DNA of 64,000 nucleotides from assembly GCA_028817275.1 (NCBI GenBank), contig JAPPPZ010000057.1:1-64000 (forward strand), read 5' to 3'. Shown here piece after piece: positions 35,501 to 43,356 of this stretch. The stretch is from Gammaproteobacteria bacterium. Lineage in GTDB: Bacteria; Pseudomonadota; Gammaproteobacteria; Arenicellales; Spongiicolonaceae. Positions within the stretch are counted from its first letter, which is position 1. Every line of letters begins with the position of its first letter. The notes below the pieces were generated by a model. That model did not search any database. It was not told the DNA's origin and worked only from the letters and a program-made list of their open reading frames with translations. Both the position numbers and the translations under genes were made by a program.

Positions 35501-36521
35501 GAAAGCCGTCATAGCCGGTTTGAGGATCTTCCAACAAAGCGCAAGCGGCGCGCCGTATTTCATCCAGCGCCCGCTTCGGGCAATCGCCGAGGAGAAAGCC
35601 ACGAACGTCTGGTGCCGGCCGAGAGAACAGCTGTATTCCCCCTTTTCCTTTTGGGTTAAGCAGCCACGCGAGGGCGTTGTAGTTTTGCGTGTCGGAGAGC
35701 AAGATTTCCTTGATGGTGGCCTCCTTCTCAGGCCTGCTTTCCGCCCGCGCCATGAACGCGGCGAGCGACACCATCTGATGCATGGCGTATTCGAGGTCGT
35801 CTTCAGCGGCGTATTTTGCGCGGCCGAGAAACGCCTGCGTTGCGCCATCCCACAAAATGCGAAACGCATACTCCCCTTCTTCCGGCAACGCGAAAGAAAA
35901 GCCCGCGTCTTTGCCCGCTTCAACCACGGCGTTCCACCGGTCTTTCTCTTTGCTCTTTGCCCAAAGTTGGCCGTCCGTTATGCGCCGGCTCAAAGCATCG
36001 ATGAATTCGGAGAGCGGGCGGTCCGCATCATCGTCTTTCGATTCGGGGATGTTCAGAGCGGCCATGATGCGATGCCGAACGCCATCATAATTTTTCTTGT
36101 TGCCGCGGAAATCTTTCCCCAACTCTTCCAGCAGGCCCGTACCGGCGGAACCTTCCAGTCCAAACGCTTCGCGGAACTGTTCATTAATTGCGCTATCGCG
36201 TCGCGCGTCTTTGTTGATATGCGCCCTCGCGCTTGATTCGTTGGTAAAGAGTCGAAACCCCGCCAGATGCACCGCCGCAAAAAAGTGAAACAGGGAATGT
36301 TTTTTGATGGATGCCAGCCGTCGGTACTGAACGCGCAGAGCGTCGCGCGCCGCTTCATCGGGCGCCGCGGCGGCAAGCGGAAACTTGAAAGTGAAAGTGT
36401 GGCCGCCCTTGCCGCTGGATACCGTGGCGCCCAGCCGGCGGCGAAAATTTTTCGCGCGCTCACCGCTGAGCCAGTGTTTTGGGTGCCTTTTGGATTTGTC
36501 CGAATTTTTCATGTGGCGCAT
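32541..36521 (-). CDS. cas12c: Type V-C CRISPR effector Cas12c
   Basis: 1326 residues. The C-terminal third carries a split RuvC nuclease: RuvC-I FIAIDLGERGIGWAVF (D998), RuvC-II FPVFESSVSGFESGG (E1090), RuvC-III MHADVNAAVNIGRKWW (D1305), so the catalytic triad is intact. A single CSECG zinc-ribbon pair (C1168, C1171) sits between II and III. Further Cas12c-like stretches, from memory of the family, are HYRRKKQPAQRF after RuvC-I, ELRHRPPSMRSKDTTQSSY before RuvC-III, LREIPHDWHYK near 855-864 and HSLFHFFAAVHLAGFRLF near 75-92. Length (about 1200-1300 is usual) and the Cas1-only, short-spacer locus agree. Published Cas12c enzymes mature their crRNA with RuvC and at least one binds targets without cutting DNA. 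Convergent with cas1. No clear promoter or Shine-Dalgarno before the ATG at 36521; a second ATG lies at 36512. Confidence 0.92.
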   Translation of the reverse strand: MRHMKNSDKSKRHPKHWLSGERAKNFRRRLGATVSSGKGGHTFTFKFPLAAAAPDEAARDALRVQYRRLASIKKHSLFHFFAAVHLAGFRLFTNESSARAHINKDARRDSAINEQFREAFGLEGSAGTGLLEELGKDFRGNKKNYDGVRHRIMAALNIPESKDDDADRPLSEFIDALSRRITDGQLWAKSKEKDRWNAVVEAGKDAGFSFALPEEGEYAFRILWDGATQAFLGRAKYAAEDDLEYAMHQMVSLAAFMARAESRPEKEATIKEILLSDTQNYNALAWLLNPKGKGGIQLFSRPAPDVRGFLLGDCPKRALDEIRRAACALLEDPQTGYDGFRSLFGGSIASFISNYWQRLNELKLSLNEIGGQPDDIESSLTQLKRENRCADIEEEFAQNFPGGFSELKRVLENMTRKKAQAQEALDALMGKGKHVAGKAHVEKVEAFSDSFEECRGLFLQLAEIIRKMTNGKKGDHAIAKKYLPGYFFPKTKETEEGAEDATKFLRRKLNHYRGAPVYSAADIEQVLREDSERLQLLRRQRAAHWEKIAAQAAVDIVAGHEKTERQRAGKRVRDAKKHIDFSELACRRILQRIADAVRKCGAEEIRNGGMTLFNDSGVFANPKESAGFFAENKGRLYKSPFSEYRHDALLLGCRFAGKQMRVETEKFVRRFCQWVEELDVDGAKIARDAALLEQCVFGLRVSGLSDKVPSALVEGAQNSEISLPVSVRLALENDEIQPGVVARIFNGYGSEISGLCAKLSREKITAKIRLQHIDDKALYWLPKAGKVWRLPDTIACGSSALAKGWHHLQDEDKTLFVDGDTNKGIAAGRLADAVKLLEKNRTTAEGESMLRACLREIPHDWHYKSDRNYAMLKPAAEEKHKPFVKDGQSLDGLLEIKSGKIILKNRRGDRDPKSYIRLAGPSRYKGWLDKALLDDGQQKVTFGDTSLVAEEEYAQTFDNGVMRAEYMKTRLQAAVVFNVNYSGGRSDNFPWNKFIAIDLGERGIGWAVFTAPNAKTKDKIDPDESGHVAVPALRHLIYRVEHYRRKKQPAQRFQSNSNLSLQHMREAAVGELAGVIDALMEKHKAFPVFESSVSGFESGGRMLKTIYGSILRLYTFSAVDAHKTKRAQHWLAGRAPEWEHPLWRKADGKPLDLYPGADVPPAGTSQTCSECGENPLQIIDRLKESGIDIPLVSDGNGMLVLGADAGAPRIYIYGGKEARRDSDNPLPSLGKVKKNFRFGGYDELKKHVKNELRHRPPSMRSKDTTQSSYLSPFVDVQERLGKLTDEEMKGRQMFRRNGLVFMHADVNAAVNIGRKWWREKIADKDA

Positions 36522-36546
36522 TTTACATCATGATCGATTGCCTGAC

Positions 36547-36623
36547 ATCGCACCTCGCCGCGCGAGAATTGAAACCAGCGCGACGCTGGCTGGGGTCGCG
36601 CCCCTCACGGGGCGCGTGGATTG
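36547..36623. repeat. Two degenerate type I-C-like CRISPR repeats
   Basis: 36547-36575 begins ATCGC and ends ATTGAAAC around a CTCGC/GCGAG stem. 36595-36623 begins GTCGC, contains a perfect 8-bp stem CGCGCCCC/GGGGCGCG with loop TCAC, and ends GTGGATTG. Both resemble type I-C repeats (GTCGC start, GTGGATTGAAAC end), but they differ from each other and are only 19 bp apart, too close for an intact I-C spacer. Likely a relic of an old array, upstream of the cas12c start. Confidence 0.45.
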
Positions 36624-36712
36624 CCGCACAAGCGGCCGGTCGCACCAAACCCAAGCACCGGCCCATTTTTAACCGCCATGCCGCGAGATGGAAGTTTAGC
36701 ATATGCACCGCC

Positions 36713-37188
36713 GGTTCGGGCGAGTTGGTGCAAATGGGTCACATGAGCGTGTCATTCCCCGCCACGGTGAAGGGTTTCGCCACCGTGTGCCCGGCCACCG
36801 GCCACCTGGTCGCCCACGCATACAAAAGCGCCACCAGCCGCAACGCCGCCCGCTTTCTTATCCACAGGTGAACACTGTGCCATTCGCCGTCACCGCCATC
36901 CAAAGGACGACGGTAGCGAGTTCCGCGCCGCTTTCGAAACCGCTTGCCAACAACGCAACATTGCGCTGTCCGTGCTACCGCCGAAAAGCCCCAAATACAA
37001 AGCCCATGTGGAACGCGCACACCGCACATAAGCGCGAGGAGTTCTACGGCTAATATCGGCATGAACTGACCTTGCAAGCCGTCAACCATGCGCTGGACGA
37101 CTACCAACAACACACCGCCCACAGGGCGCAAACGCCAAAACTTCCGCACACCATGGCGTCCTATCAACATCTTAAAGAGACCGCTTGA
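36713..37188 (+). pseudogene. IS481-type transposase remnant (rve integrase core), frameshifted
   Basis: Conceptual translation across three frames gives the IS481 integrase core: GSGELVQMGHMSVSF, HLVAHAYKSATSRNAARFL, FAVTAIQ, DDGSEFRAAFETACQQRNI, LSVLPPKSPKYKAHVERAH, HKREEFYG and LQAVNHALDDYQQHTAHRAQT. The first catalytic Asp (family QVDVKH) is replaced by Gly. Stops or frameshifts occur near 36871, 36905, 37030 and 37053. No terminal inverted repeats were recognised and the N-terminal helix-turn-helix is missing. This dead mobile element sits between cas12c and the bactofilin promoter. Confidence 0.8.
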
Positions 37189-37221
37189 ATTGTCTTACAT
37201 GTATTGAACCCGTACACACCC

Positions 37222-37250
37222 TTGAAATCCTCCGCCCGGCGTTTTACACT
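37222..37250 (+). promoter_or_regulatory. Promoter of the bactofilin gene
   Basis: TTGAAA (37222-37227), a 17-bp spacer and TACACT (37245-37250). The predicted start near 37257 leaves a 30-nt leader containing GAGGAA about 8 nt before the ATG at 37287. Confidence 0.6.
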
Positions 37251-37286
37251 CGGCGCATCCATTCACAACACAGCGAGGAACTTCCG

Positions 37287-37769
37287 ATGTGGAAAAAACC
37301 TGAAAATTCCGAGGTTGCGGCGGCGGAGAAGGACGCGCCGGGCGGCAAGGTGTCCACTTTTCCCGGCGCGGCGGCGCGGCCGGCAAGCGGCGGGGCCGCC
37401 ATCGGGCCCACCATCAACATCAAGGGCGACATCAACGGCAGCGAGCAACTGGTCATTCACGGCAAGGTGGAGGGTTCCATCTCCATCAAGGACAACGACG
37501 TGATTATCGGCCCCAAAGGGCGCGCCAACACCAAGGTCTTCGCCCGCACCATCCGCATTGAAGGCGACGCCCAGGGCGAGTTCAAGGCCTCGGAACTGGT
37601 GACCCTGAAAAACACCTCGCGCGTTTACGGCTCCATTGTCACGCCGCGCATCGTCATTGAGGACGGCTGCAAATTCAAGGGCTCCATTGACACCGACGGT
37701 GAGGGCCGCGGCGCCGTCAAACCCGAGGACAAGATTCCGCCACGCCGCGACGAGGCCCGGAATCCCTGA
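37287..37769 (+). CDS. Bactofilin-family cytoskeletal protein
   Basis: 160 residues from the ATG at 37287, supported by GAGGAA upstream; the frame is open to 37185 but without signals. A disordered N-terminus (AAAEKDAPGGKVSTFPGAAARPASGG) leads into the bactofilin beta-helix: GPTINIKGDINGSEQLVIHG, VEGSISIKDNDVIIGPKGRA, ARTIRIEGDAQGEFKASELV, TLKNTSRVYGSIVTPRIVIE and GCKFKGSIDT. Bactofilins polymerise without nucleotide and organise envelope growth. Followed 28 bp later by an unknown gene in the same direction. Confidence 0.88.
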   Translation: MWKKPENSEVAAAEKDAPGGKVSTFPGAAARPASGGAAIGPTINIKGDINGSEQLVIHGKVEGSISIKDNDVIIGPKGRANTKVFARTIRIEGDAQGEFKASELVTLKNTSRVYGSIVTPRIVIEDGCKFKGSIDTDGEGRGAVKPEDKIPPRRDEARNP

Positions 37770-37797
37770 GCGCCGGGCAGCAAGCGAGCCTCCGTAA

Positions 37798-38481
37798 ATG
37801 TCGCTGCAGCAGGCCCAACAGCGCTTGCGGAAGGGAACCGGCGCCTCCTCCGGGGTGATGGACTCGCCGGGGCTGGGGGCGATGTACGACCTGCTGGCGG
37901 CGCGCGAGGATAAACTGCTGGTCCTGAACGCCGGGCCGGTGTGGCAGTCGCTGGCGGACTATCTGTTTCAGTTTAACTGCCGCATTTATGTGCTTGACTG
38001 CTTTGAAGAATTGCTCGGCGCACCAAAGCCGCCCGAAGGCGAGGAGCCGGACGAGGACGAGGAGCAAACCGAGCCGCCGCTGCCGCCGGCGCTGGTGGAG
38101 TTGACGCAGAAGCACAAGTTTGACCTGGTCCTGCTGTGGGATTTTCTTAATTTTCTCGACCATCGGCGCATCATTCGCGCCATTGACCAGGTCAGCAAGG
38201 GCTGCAAGGAGGACAGCCTGCTGTATTTCTACACCACCCTGCGCGGCGAGATGCCGGCGGCGCCGTCGCGCATGGAGTTCATGCAGAATGAGCAGTTGGA
38301 ATACATCCCGCTCACCGACGAGGCGCTGGTGTCGCCGGACTACGGCACGCAGCAATTGTTGGATATGATGCCGGGATTTTCCATCAAGAAACTGTCCATG
38401 ATTGGCAACGGCCGGCTGCAGGAAAATTTGTTCAAATTTGAGCAATACCGGAAACCGCCGGATGCCAATGTTCTGCGCTGA
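37798..38481 (+). CDS. Hypothetical protein, possibly a degenerate methyltransferase fold
   Basis: 227 residues, soluble. LLVLNAGPVWQSLADYLFQF, RIYVLDCFEELLG and KFDLVLLWDFLNFLD look like the alternating strands of a Rossmann-type methyltransferase, but no GxGxG SAM motif is present. An acidic linker (EGEEPDEDEEQTEPP, around residues 80-95) splits the fold. The 3' part, YFYTTLRGEMP to FKFEQYRKPP, is compatible with the last strands. Downstream of bactofilin and ended by a strong terminator, so the two are probably co-transcribed. Function unknown. Confidence 0.7.
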   Translation: MSLQQAQQRLRKGTGASSGVMDSPGLGAMYDLLAAREDKLLVLNAGPVWQSLADYLFQFNCRIYVLDCFEELLGAPKPPEGEEPDEDEEQTEPPLPPALVELTQKHKFDLVLLWDFLNFLDHRRIIRAIDQVSKGCKEDSLLYFYTTLRGEMPAAPSRMEFMQNEQLEYIPLTDEALVSPDYGTQQLLDMMPGFSIKKLSMIGNGRLQENLFKFEQYRKPPDANVLR

Positions 38482-38500
38482 GGGTGAGGCCGGGATATAA

Positions 38501-38529
38501 AAAACGCGCCGTTTTTGCGGCGCGTTTTT
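38501..38529. terminator. Rho-independent terminator, probably bidirectional
   Basis: A7-bp CGCGCCG/CGGCGCG stem with a T-rich loop, preceded by a run of A and followed by five T, so it can act on both strands. It closes the bactofilin unit on plus and the small minus-strand gene ending at 38553. Confidence 0.85.
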
Positions 38530-38552
38530 GGCTTCGGGTTGGCGCGGTGTTT

Positions 38553-38813
38553 TCAGGTTCCGTAGGCCGGCGCAAACGGCAGGCGGCGGCGTCTTGCCGG
38601 CAGCAACCCGCCCCGCCGGCGCACCGGCCGCACGGTCGGCGCGGCTTCGGTGAAAGTTGCGGTGGCGGCGGCATGGCCGCCCTGCTCCGCCAGCCAGCGG
38701 TAGCACGGCAAGCCGGCGTTGAACGGCGTCAGCGCGCCGCCCTCGGCAATCCATTCCGGATGCCGGTAAAGGACTTCGTCGGTCAAAGGGACAAAAACCC
38801 GCTTGCTGTTCAT
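38553..38813 (-). CDS. Small conserved-looking hypothetical protein
   Basis: 86 residues from the ATG at 38813 (MNSKRVFVPLTDEVLYRHPEW); the frame is open further upstream but only 38813 gives a natural start. The N-terminal half, with VPLTDEVLY and LTPFNAGLPCYRWLAEQGG, resembles small uncharacterised gammaproteobacterial proteins as far as I recall. The C-terminus is basic (VRRRGGLLPARRRRLPF). No membrane segment or signal. It ends just before the bidirectional terminator. The 190 bp upstream, to 39003, hold no gene. Confidence 0.55.
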   Translation of the reverse strand: MNSKRVFVPLTDEVLYRHPEWIAEGGALTPFNAGLPCYRWLAEQGGHAAATATFTEAAPTVRPVRRRGGLLPARRRRLPFAPAYGT

Positions 38814-39003
38814 TATCGCACCGCCATTTGTGGTTACTCGTGCGCCCATTACAGCCCCGCCGGGTGGCAACTTGCGGCTTAACATGTGGCAAAGCAGTGG
38901 CATTTGCCCCGAATTCTCCAGCCGGGCGGCGAATCGTGTTATGTAGACAAGGAATTCCGCCCACCGGCGGCTGTGCCAAAAAAACAACACTTGCAAAAAA
39001 GCC

Positions 39004-39705
39004 ATGAGCCGCACCATCGCCATCATTGAGGACGACGCCGACCAGCGCGAAAACTACGCCGATGCGCTGTCATCACAGGGCTACGACATCTGCACTTTCG
39101 CCAACCGCAAAGACGCCCTCGCCCACTTCCGCCGGCAACTGCCCGACCTGGCCATTCTGGACATCATGCTGGAAGACGAGATGGACGGCGGTTTTGACCT
39201 GTGCCGCGAATTGCGCTCCATGAGTCCGGGCCTGCCGATTATTTTTCTCACCGCGCGCGACAGTGATGTAGACCGCGTTTCCGGCCTGCGGCTGGACGCC
39301 TGGGACTACCTGACCAAGCCGGTCAGCCTGCCGTTTCTCACCGTGCGCATTAACTCGCTGTTTCGCATCGCCGAGGGCATCCAGTCGCGCAGCGAGGACG
39401 AGAGCGCCCTCACCCTCGGCAAGTTGCGCATGGACCCCGGCAGTATGGCGGCGTCGTGGGACGGCGCCGCGCTCAACTTCACCCTCACCGAGTTCTGGCT
39501 GGTGGAGTCGCTGGCGCGCAAGCCGGGCATGGTCAAGACCTACGACAGCCTGATGCAGGTGACGCGCCAGAGTTATGTGGAAAAAAATTCCATCAATGGC
39601 TACGTGCGCCGGGTGCGCAAAAAATTCCGCGAGGTGGACGCCGACTTTGCGATGATTGAAACGGTGTTCGGCATCGGCTACCGCTGGCGCGCCGGGGACG
39701 GCTGA
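39004..39705 (+). CDS. pdsR: Response regulator of the proteobacterial dedicated-sortase type (PdsR-like)
   Basis: 233 residues. A receiver domain (IAIIEDDADQRENYADAL with acidic pocket, phospho-acceptor LAILDIMLED near residue 55, FLTARDSD, YLTKPVSLPFL with the conserved Lys) is joined to an OmpR/PhoB winged helix (LTEFWLVESLARKPGMVKTYDSLM, YVRRVRKKF, VFGIGYRW). The opening and the receiver insert match the PdsR regulators known with dedicated sortase systems. The kinase follows 2 bp later. No sortase or LPXTG substrate gene is in view. Confidence 0.82.
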   Translation: MSRTIAIIEDDADQRENYADALSSQGYDICTFANRKDALAHFRRQLPDLAILDIMLEDEMDGGFDLCRELRSMSPGLPIIFLTARDSDVDRVSGLRLDAWDYLTKPVSLPFLTVRINSLFRIAEGIQSRSEDESALTLGKLRMDPGSMAASWDGAALNFTLTEFWLVESLARKPGMVKTYDSLMQVTRQSYVEKNSINGYVRRVRKKFREVDADFAMIETVFGIGYRWRAGDG

Positions 39706-39707
39706 GA

Positions 39708-41942
39708 ATGAAAAGCACCAGCCAGCAAAGCGGCCGCAGCCGCAACCGCAAGGGCATCCTCAGCATCCGCACCAAGTTGCTGCTGATAACAATGACCTTT
39801 CTGCTGCTGCCCTGGGTCGGCTACCGGTACATTCTGGAGACGCAGAAGTTTCTCCTCGCCGGCCAGGAGCAGGCGCTGAGCCTCACCGCCCAGGCGGTGG
39901 CCACGGTGCTGCACAACCGGCCGCAGTTGTTCGACCCCGACATCGGCATTCCCACCCTGCTGGCGCGGCCCAACGACTTCTTCTCCCACCAGTTGGACGG
40001 CCCCTTGCAGATCGACGGCAGCGCCGCCGACTGGGGCCGGGTGTTTAACGACACCCGCTTCTTCAGCGTCCACCCGTGGCAGTGCAGCGCCCGGGACGAC
40101 ATCTCGGCGCTGTCGTTCTACAACGTGCTCAGCCACTTTAACAACTTCGTGTACGCCTTCTTCCACGTGCGCGACGACGTCACCGTCCACCGCGACACCG
40201 AACTGCGCCGGCTGAACAACAGCGACCACCTGCGGCTCACCACCCAGGCCGCCGGCGGCGCCACCCAGCGCTACCTGTTCACCGCCCGCCGCCCGGGGCG
40301 CATGAGCGTCTACCTGATGGACGCCGATTGGGCCTATCCGCTCACCGGCGAGCCGCTGGACATCGCCGCGGTGCAGGCGCCGGTGGGCGGCGGCTACAAC
40401 ATTGAAATCCGCCTGCCGCTGGCGCTGGTGGACCGCAACACCCGGGTCGGCTTTTCCATCGCCGATGTGGACGACCCGGAAGCGCGCCAGGTGGACCGCG
40501 TGCTGTCCACTTTCCCGGATGCGCCGCGGCCGTTCACCCGCATCTACCGCGACTCGCCGGAGATCTCCGACATCCTGCGCGGCCTGGACCGCCCCGGCGC
40601 GCGCATCTGGATTATTGACACCGAGCGCAGCATCCGCGCCGTGGTCGGCAACCCGGCCAGCATCGCCGCCCCGCCGCCGCCGCCCAAACCCGAGGCCGGC
40701 ACCGCTGCCGGCCGCATCGCCGCGCGCGTCGCCGAGCGGCTGACCTCGACGGTGTCGTGGCTGTCGGGCAAGGTGCTGAGCGCGCTGGAAGTCAGCCGCG
40801 CCTCCGGGCAGAGCGACTACGACACCGCGTGGAACACCATCGTCAGCCGCGCGCTGTCGGATGCGGCGGCTGCATCGCCGGTGCCGGTGCACCGCAGCCA
40901 GACGCCGCAGAGCGAAACCCAGGTGCTGCTCACCGCCGCGCGCATCGTGTCCGCCGACGGCCTGCTCGGTGCGGTGCTGGTGGAGCAGACCAGCGGCCAG
41001 ACCCTCGGCCCGCAGAACAAACTGGTGCAGAACATCGCCGTCATCACCTTCGCGGTTTTTGTCCTGCTGATTTTAAGTCTGGCCTATTTTTCCTTCCGCC
41101 TGACGCGGCGCATCCGCAAACTGCGCAACGCCTCGGAGCAGGCCATCACCCCGGAAGGCCGGGTGCGCGCGGTGCAGATTCAACCCGACGCCCGCGCCGC
41201 CGATGAGATCGGCGACCTGTCGCGCGGCATTTCCTCCATGTTAGGCAAACTGAACCAGTACACCCGCTATCTGGAAACCATGCCCGACACGCTGGCGCAC
41301 GAGATCAGCAACCCGCTCAATGTGGTGAACTCCTCGCTGCACAATCTGGAGGAGCAAATCCCCGGCAACAACGAAAAATACGCGCAGTACGTCAAGCGCG
41401 CGCAGAACGGCCTGAAGCGGCTGCGCTCCATCATCACCAACCTCACCGAAGCCGCCAATCTGGAGGATGCCATGCACAGTGAAACGCTGGAGCGGCTCAA
41501 CCTGTGCGAGTTTGTCAGCAGTTATGTGGAGGGCTGCCAGGTGGCGCACCCCGGCCACCGTTTTATCGTGGAGCGCACCATTGAGGCGCAGATGATTTCC
41601 GCCTCGGCCGAGCACTTCGCCCAGATGCTGGACAAACTCACCGACAATGCGGTGGAGTTCGGCGACCGCGACTCGCCGGTGCTGTTTCGCATCAACCGCA
41701 TGGAAAACCGCGTCATCCTGCGCATCATCAACAGCGGCGCGCCGCTGCCGGAGGATTTGCGCGAAAGAATTTTTGACCCCATGGTTTCGCTGAGCCAGAA
41801 AAGCGGCGGCAAGTCGCACCTCGGGTTGGGTTTGTACGTGGCGCGGATGATTGCCGAACACCACGGCGGCCACCTGCAGGCCAACCAGCGCCAGGACGCG
41901 CCGGGCGCGGTGTTCACCCTTAACCTGCCGCTGGCCGGGTAG
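39708..41942 (+). CDS. pdsS: Sensor histidine kinase of the dedicated-sortase type (PdsS-like)
   Basis: 744 residues. N-terminal membrane helix (LLLITMTFLLLPWVGY), a large periplasmic region of about 400 residues that includes a glycoside-binding-like stretch (DGPLQIDGSAADWGRVF), a second helix near residue 445 (IAVITFAVFVLLILSLAYF), a HAMP-like segment, a HisKA helix with the phospho-acceptor His (LAHEISNPLNVVNSSL), and an ATPase domain (N-box KLTDNAVEFGDRDS, GLGLYVARMIAEHHGG). It would phosphorylate the regulator encoded upstream. The large sensor domain suggests detection of a saccharide-like or envelope signal. Confidence 0.82.
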   Translation: MKSTSQQSGRSRNRKGILSIRTKLLLITMTFLLLPWVGYRYILETQKFLLAGQEQALSLTAQAVATVLHNRPQLFDPDIGIPTLLARPNDFFSHQLDGPLQIDGSAADWGRVFNDTRFFSVHPWQCSARDDISALSFYNVLSHFNNFVYAFFHVRDDVTVHRDTELRRLNNSDHLRLTTQAAGGATQRYLFTARRPGRMSVYLMDADWAYPLTGEPLDIAAVQAPVGGGYNIEIRLPLALVDRNTRVGFSIADVDDPEARQVDRVLSTFPDAPRPFTRIYRDSPEISDILRGLDRPGARIWIIDTERSIRAVVGNPASIAAPPPPPKPEAGTAAGRIAARVAERLTSTVSWLSGKVLSALEVSRASGQSDYDTAWNTIVSRALSDAAAASPVPVHRSQTPQSETQVLLTAARIVSADGLLGAVLVEQTSGQTLGPQNKLVQNIAVITFAVFVLLILSLAYFSFRLTRRIRKLRNASEQAITPEGRVRAVQIQPDARAADEIGDLSRGISSMLGKLNQYTRYLETMPDTLAHEISNPLNVVNSSLHNLEEQIPGNNEKYAQYVKRAQNGLKRLRSIITNLTEAANLEDAMHSETLERLNLCEFVSSYVEGCQVAHPGHRFIVERTIEAQMISASAEHFAQMLDKLTDNAVEFGDRDSPVLFRINRMENRVILRIINSGAPLPEDLRERIFDPMVSLSQKSGGKSHLGLGLYVARMIAEHHGGHLQANQRQDAPGAVFTLNLPLAG

Positions 41943-41946
41943 CGGT

Positions 41947-43335
41947 TCAGTCCAGCACTTTGCCCGGGTTCATGATGTTGTTGGGGTCCAGGGTTTCTTT
42001 CAGCCGCCGCATCAGCGCGATCTCCCCGGCGCTCTTGAACGCGAGCAACTCTTTTTTCCGCAACTGCCCTATGCCATGCTCGGCGCTGAAACTGCCGCCG
42101 TGGGCGTGCACTTCCGCATAAACTTTTTCGGTGAATGCCCCGGCATCCGCGCCGCTCGGCAGGCGGACATTAAAATGCAGGTTGCCGTCACCGACATGGC
42201 CGAAAGCGGCGGTCACGGCGCCGGGAAAATCTTGTGCAATCCAGCGCCGCGACTCGGCCATAAAATCGGCCAGGGTCGACAGCGGCAACGAAATATCATG
42301 CTTGACATAACCGCCGCGCTTTTTTTCCGCCTCGGGAATCGCCTCGCGGATTTTCCACAGGTTCGCCGCCTGCGCCTCGCCGGCGGCAATGGTGGCGTCG
42401 AGAATTTTCTTTTCATCCAGCAGCCGCGCCAGCAGCGCCGGTAGGATTTCGCCGCCGGCCGCCGCCGCTGACTGCGCCCCGCTCTGCACCAGCACATATG
42501 CCGGATAATTTTTTACCAGCGGATTGCGCACGCCGGGAATTGTGCGCAACACCTGCGCCACGCACTCACCCTCCATAAACTCAAAACAACTCAGCGCGCC
42601 GCCTAAGGCGTCACGAAAATCGCCGAACAGCCGCACCGCATCCCCGGCCCCGCCCAGTGCCAGCCAGCAGGTGCGCGCATGTGTCTCGTCCGGAAAAAGC
42701 CGCAGCACCGCCGCCGTCACCACGCCTAAAGTTCCCTCGGCGCCGATGAACCATTGCTTCCAGTCGTAACCACTGTTGCTCTTGCGCAGTTTGTTCATGC
42801 CATCAAGCACCCGGCCGTCGGCCAGCGCCACTTCCAGGCCCAGGGTCAACTCCCGCGCATTGCCGTAGCGCAGCACCCGTACACCGCCGGCGTTGGTGGA
42901 CAGCGCGCCGCCGATCATGCACGAGCCCTGCGAGCCCATGGCCAGCGGAAACAGCAGCCCTGCGCGCTGCGCCGCCTCCTGCACCGCGGCCAGCACACAG
43001 CCGGCCTCGGCGCTGACGGTGAAGTTGGCGCGGTCCACTTCGCGGATGCGGTTCATTCGCCCGAGGTGCAAAATGATTTGCCCGCCGCCGGCGGACGGCG
43101 TCGCGCCGCCCGCCATGCCGGTATTGCCGCCCTGCGGCACCACGCCGATGCCGCGCGCGTTGCAGTGGCGCAGCACCGCCGCCACTTCGGCGGCGCTGCC
43201 CGGCATGGCGATGAGCGCGGCGCGGCCGTGGAATTTTTCACGCTGGTCAACGGTGAACGCGGCCGCGCCGGCACCGCCGCCGTCCACCCAGCCGCCATCG
43301 CCGCAGATGCGTTTGATGGTTTGAATGTCGGCCAC
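41947..43335 (-). CDS. FAD-linked oxidase, D-2-hydroxyacid dehydrogenase type (GlcD-like)
   Basis: 462 residues. The PCMH-type FAD-binding fold is shown by VVPQGGNTGMAGGATP, LGRMNRIREVDRANFTVSAEAGC and SCMIGGALSTNAGGVRVLRYGNARELTLGLEVALADG; the C-terminal substrate domain has FGHVGDGNLHFNVRL and the conserved FSAEHGIGQLRKKELL, DPNNIMNPGKVLD. This is the GlcD/D-lactate/D-2-hydroxyglutarate dehydrogenase family. Convergent with pdsS, 5 bp apart, and 21 bp after the phosphoribosyltransferase gene in the same direction. Confidence 0.88.
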   Translation of the reverse strand: MADIQTIKRICGDGGWVDGGGAGAAAFTVDQREKFHGRAALIAMPGSAAEVAAVLRHCNARGIGVVPQGGNTGMAGGATPSAGGGQIILHLGRMNRIREVDRANFTVSAEAGCVLAAVQEAAQRAGLLFPLAMGSQGSCMIGGALSTNAGGVRVLRYGNARELTLGLEVALADGRVLDGMNKLRKSNSGYDWKQWFIGAEGTLGVVTAAVLRLFPDETHARTCWLALGGAGDAVRLFGDFRDALGGALSCFEFMEGECVAQVLRTIPGVRNPLVKNYPAYVLVQSGAQSAAAAGGEILPALLARLLDEKKILDATIAAGEAQAANLWKIREAIPEAEKKRGGYVKHDISLPLSTLADFMAESRRWIAQDFPGAVTAAFGHVGDGNLHFNVRLPSGADAGAFTEKVYAEVHAHGGSFSAEHGIGQLRKKELLAFKSAGEIALMRRLKETLDPNNIMNPGKVLD

Positions 43336-43356
43336 GGTGGCGCCGGCGGCGGACCT

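Noticed and set aside
32541-36521. Effector as Cas9, Cas12a, Cas12b or a TnpB-derived protein
   Set aside because: No HNH domain; motif wording around RuvC-I/II/III, length, lack of Cas2/Cas4 and array geometry fit Cas12c. Cas12d shares the array geometry but its RuvC context, as I recall it, differs.
36479-36871. 130-residue open frame spanning the I-C-like repeats
   Set aside because: Its middle part (PSRGAWIA) is the usual translation of CRISPR repeats and the rest is the first piece of the broken IS481 transposase.
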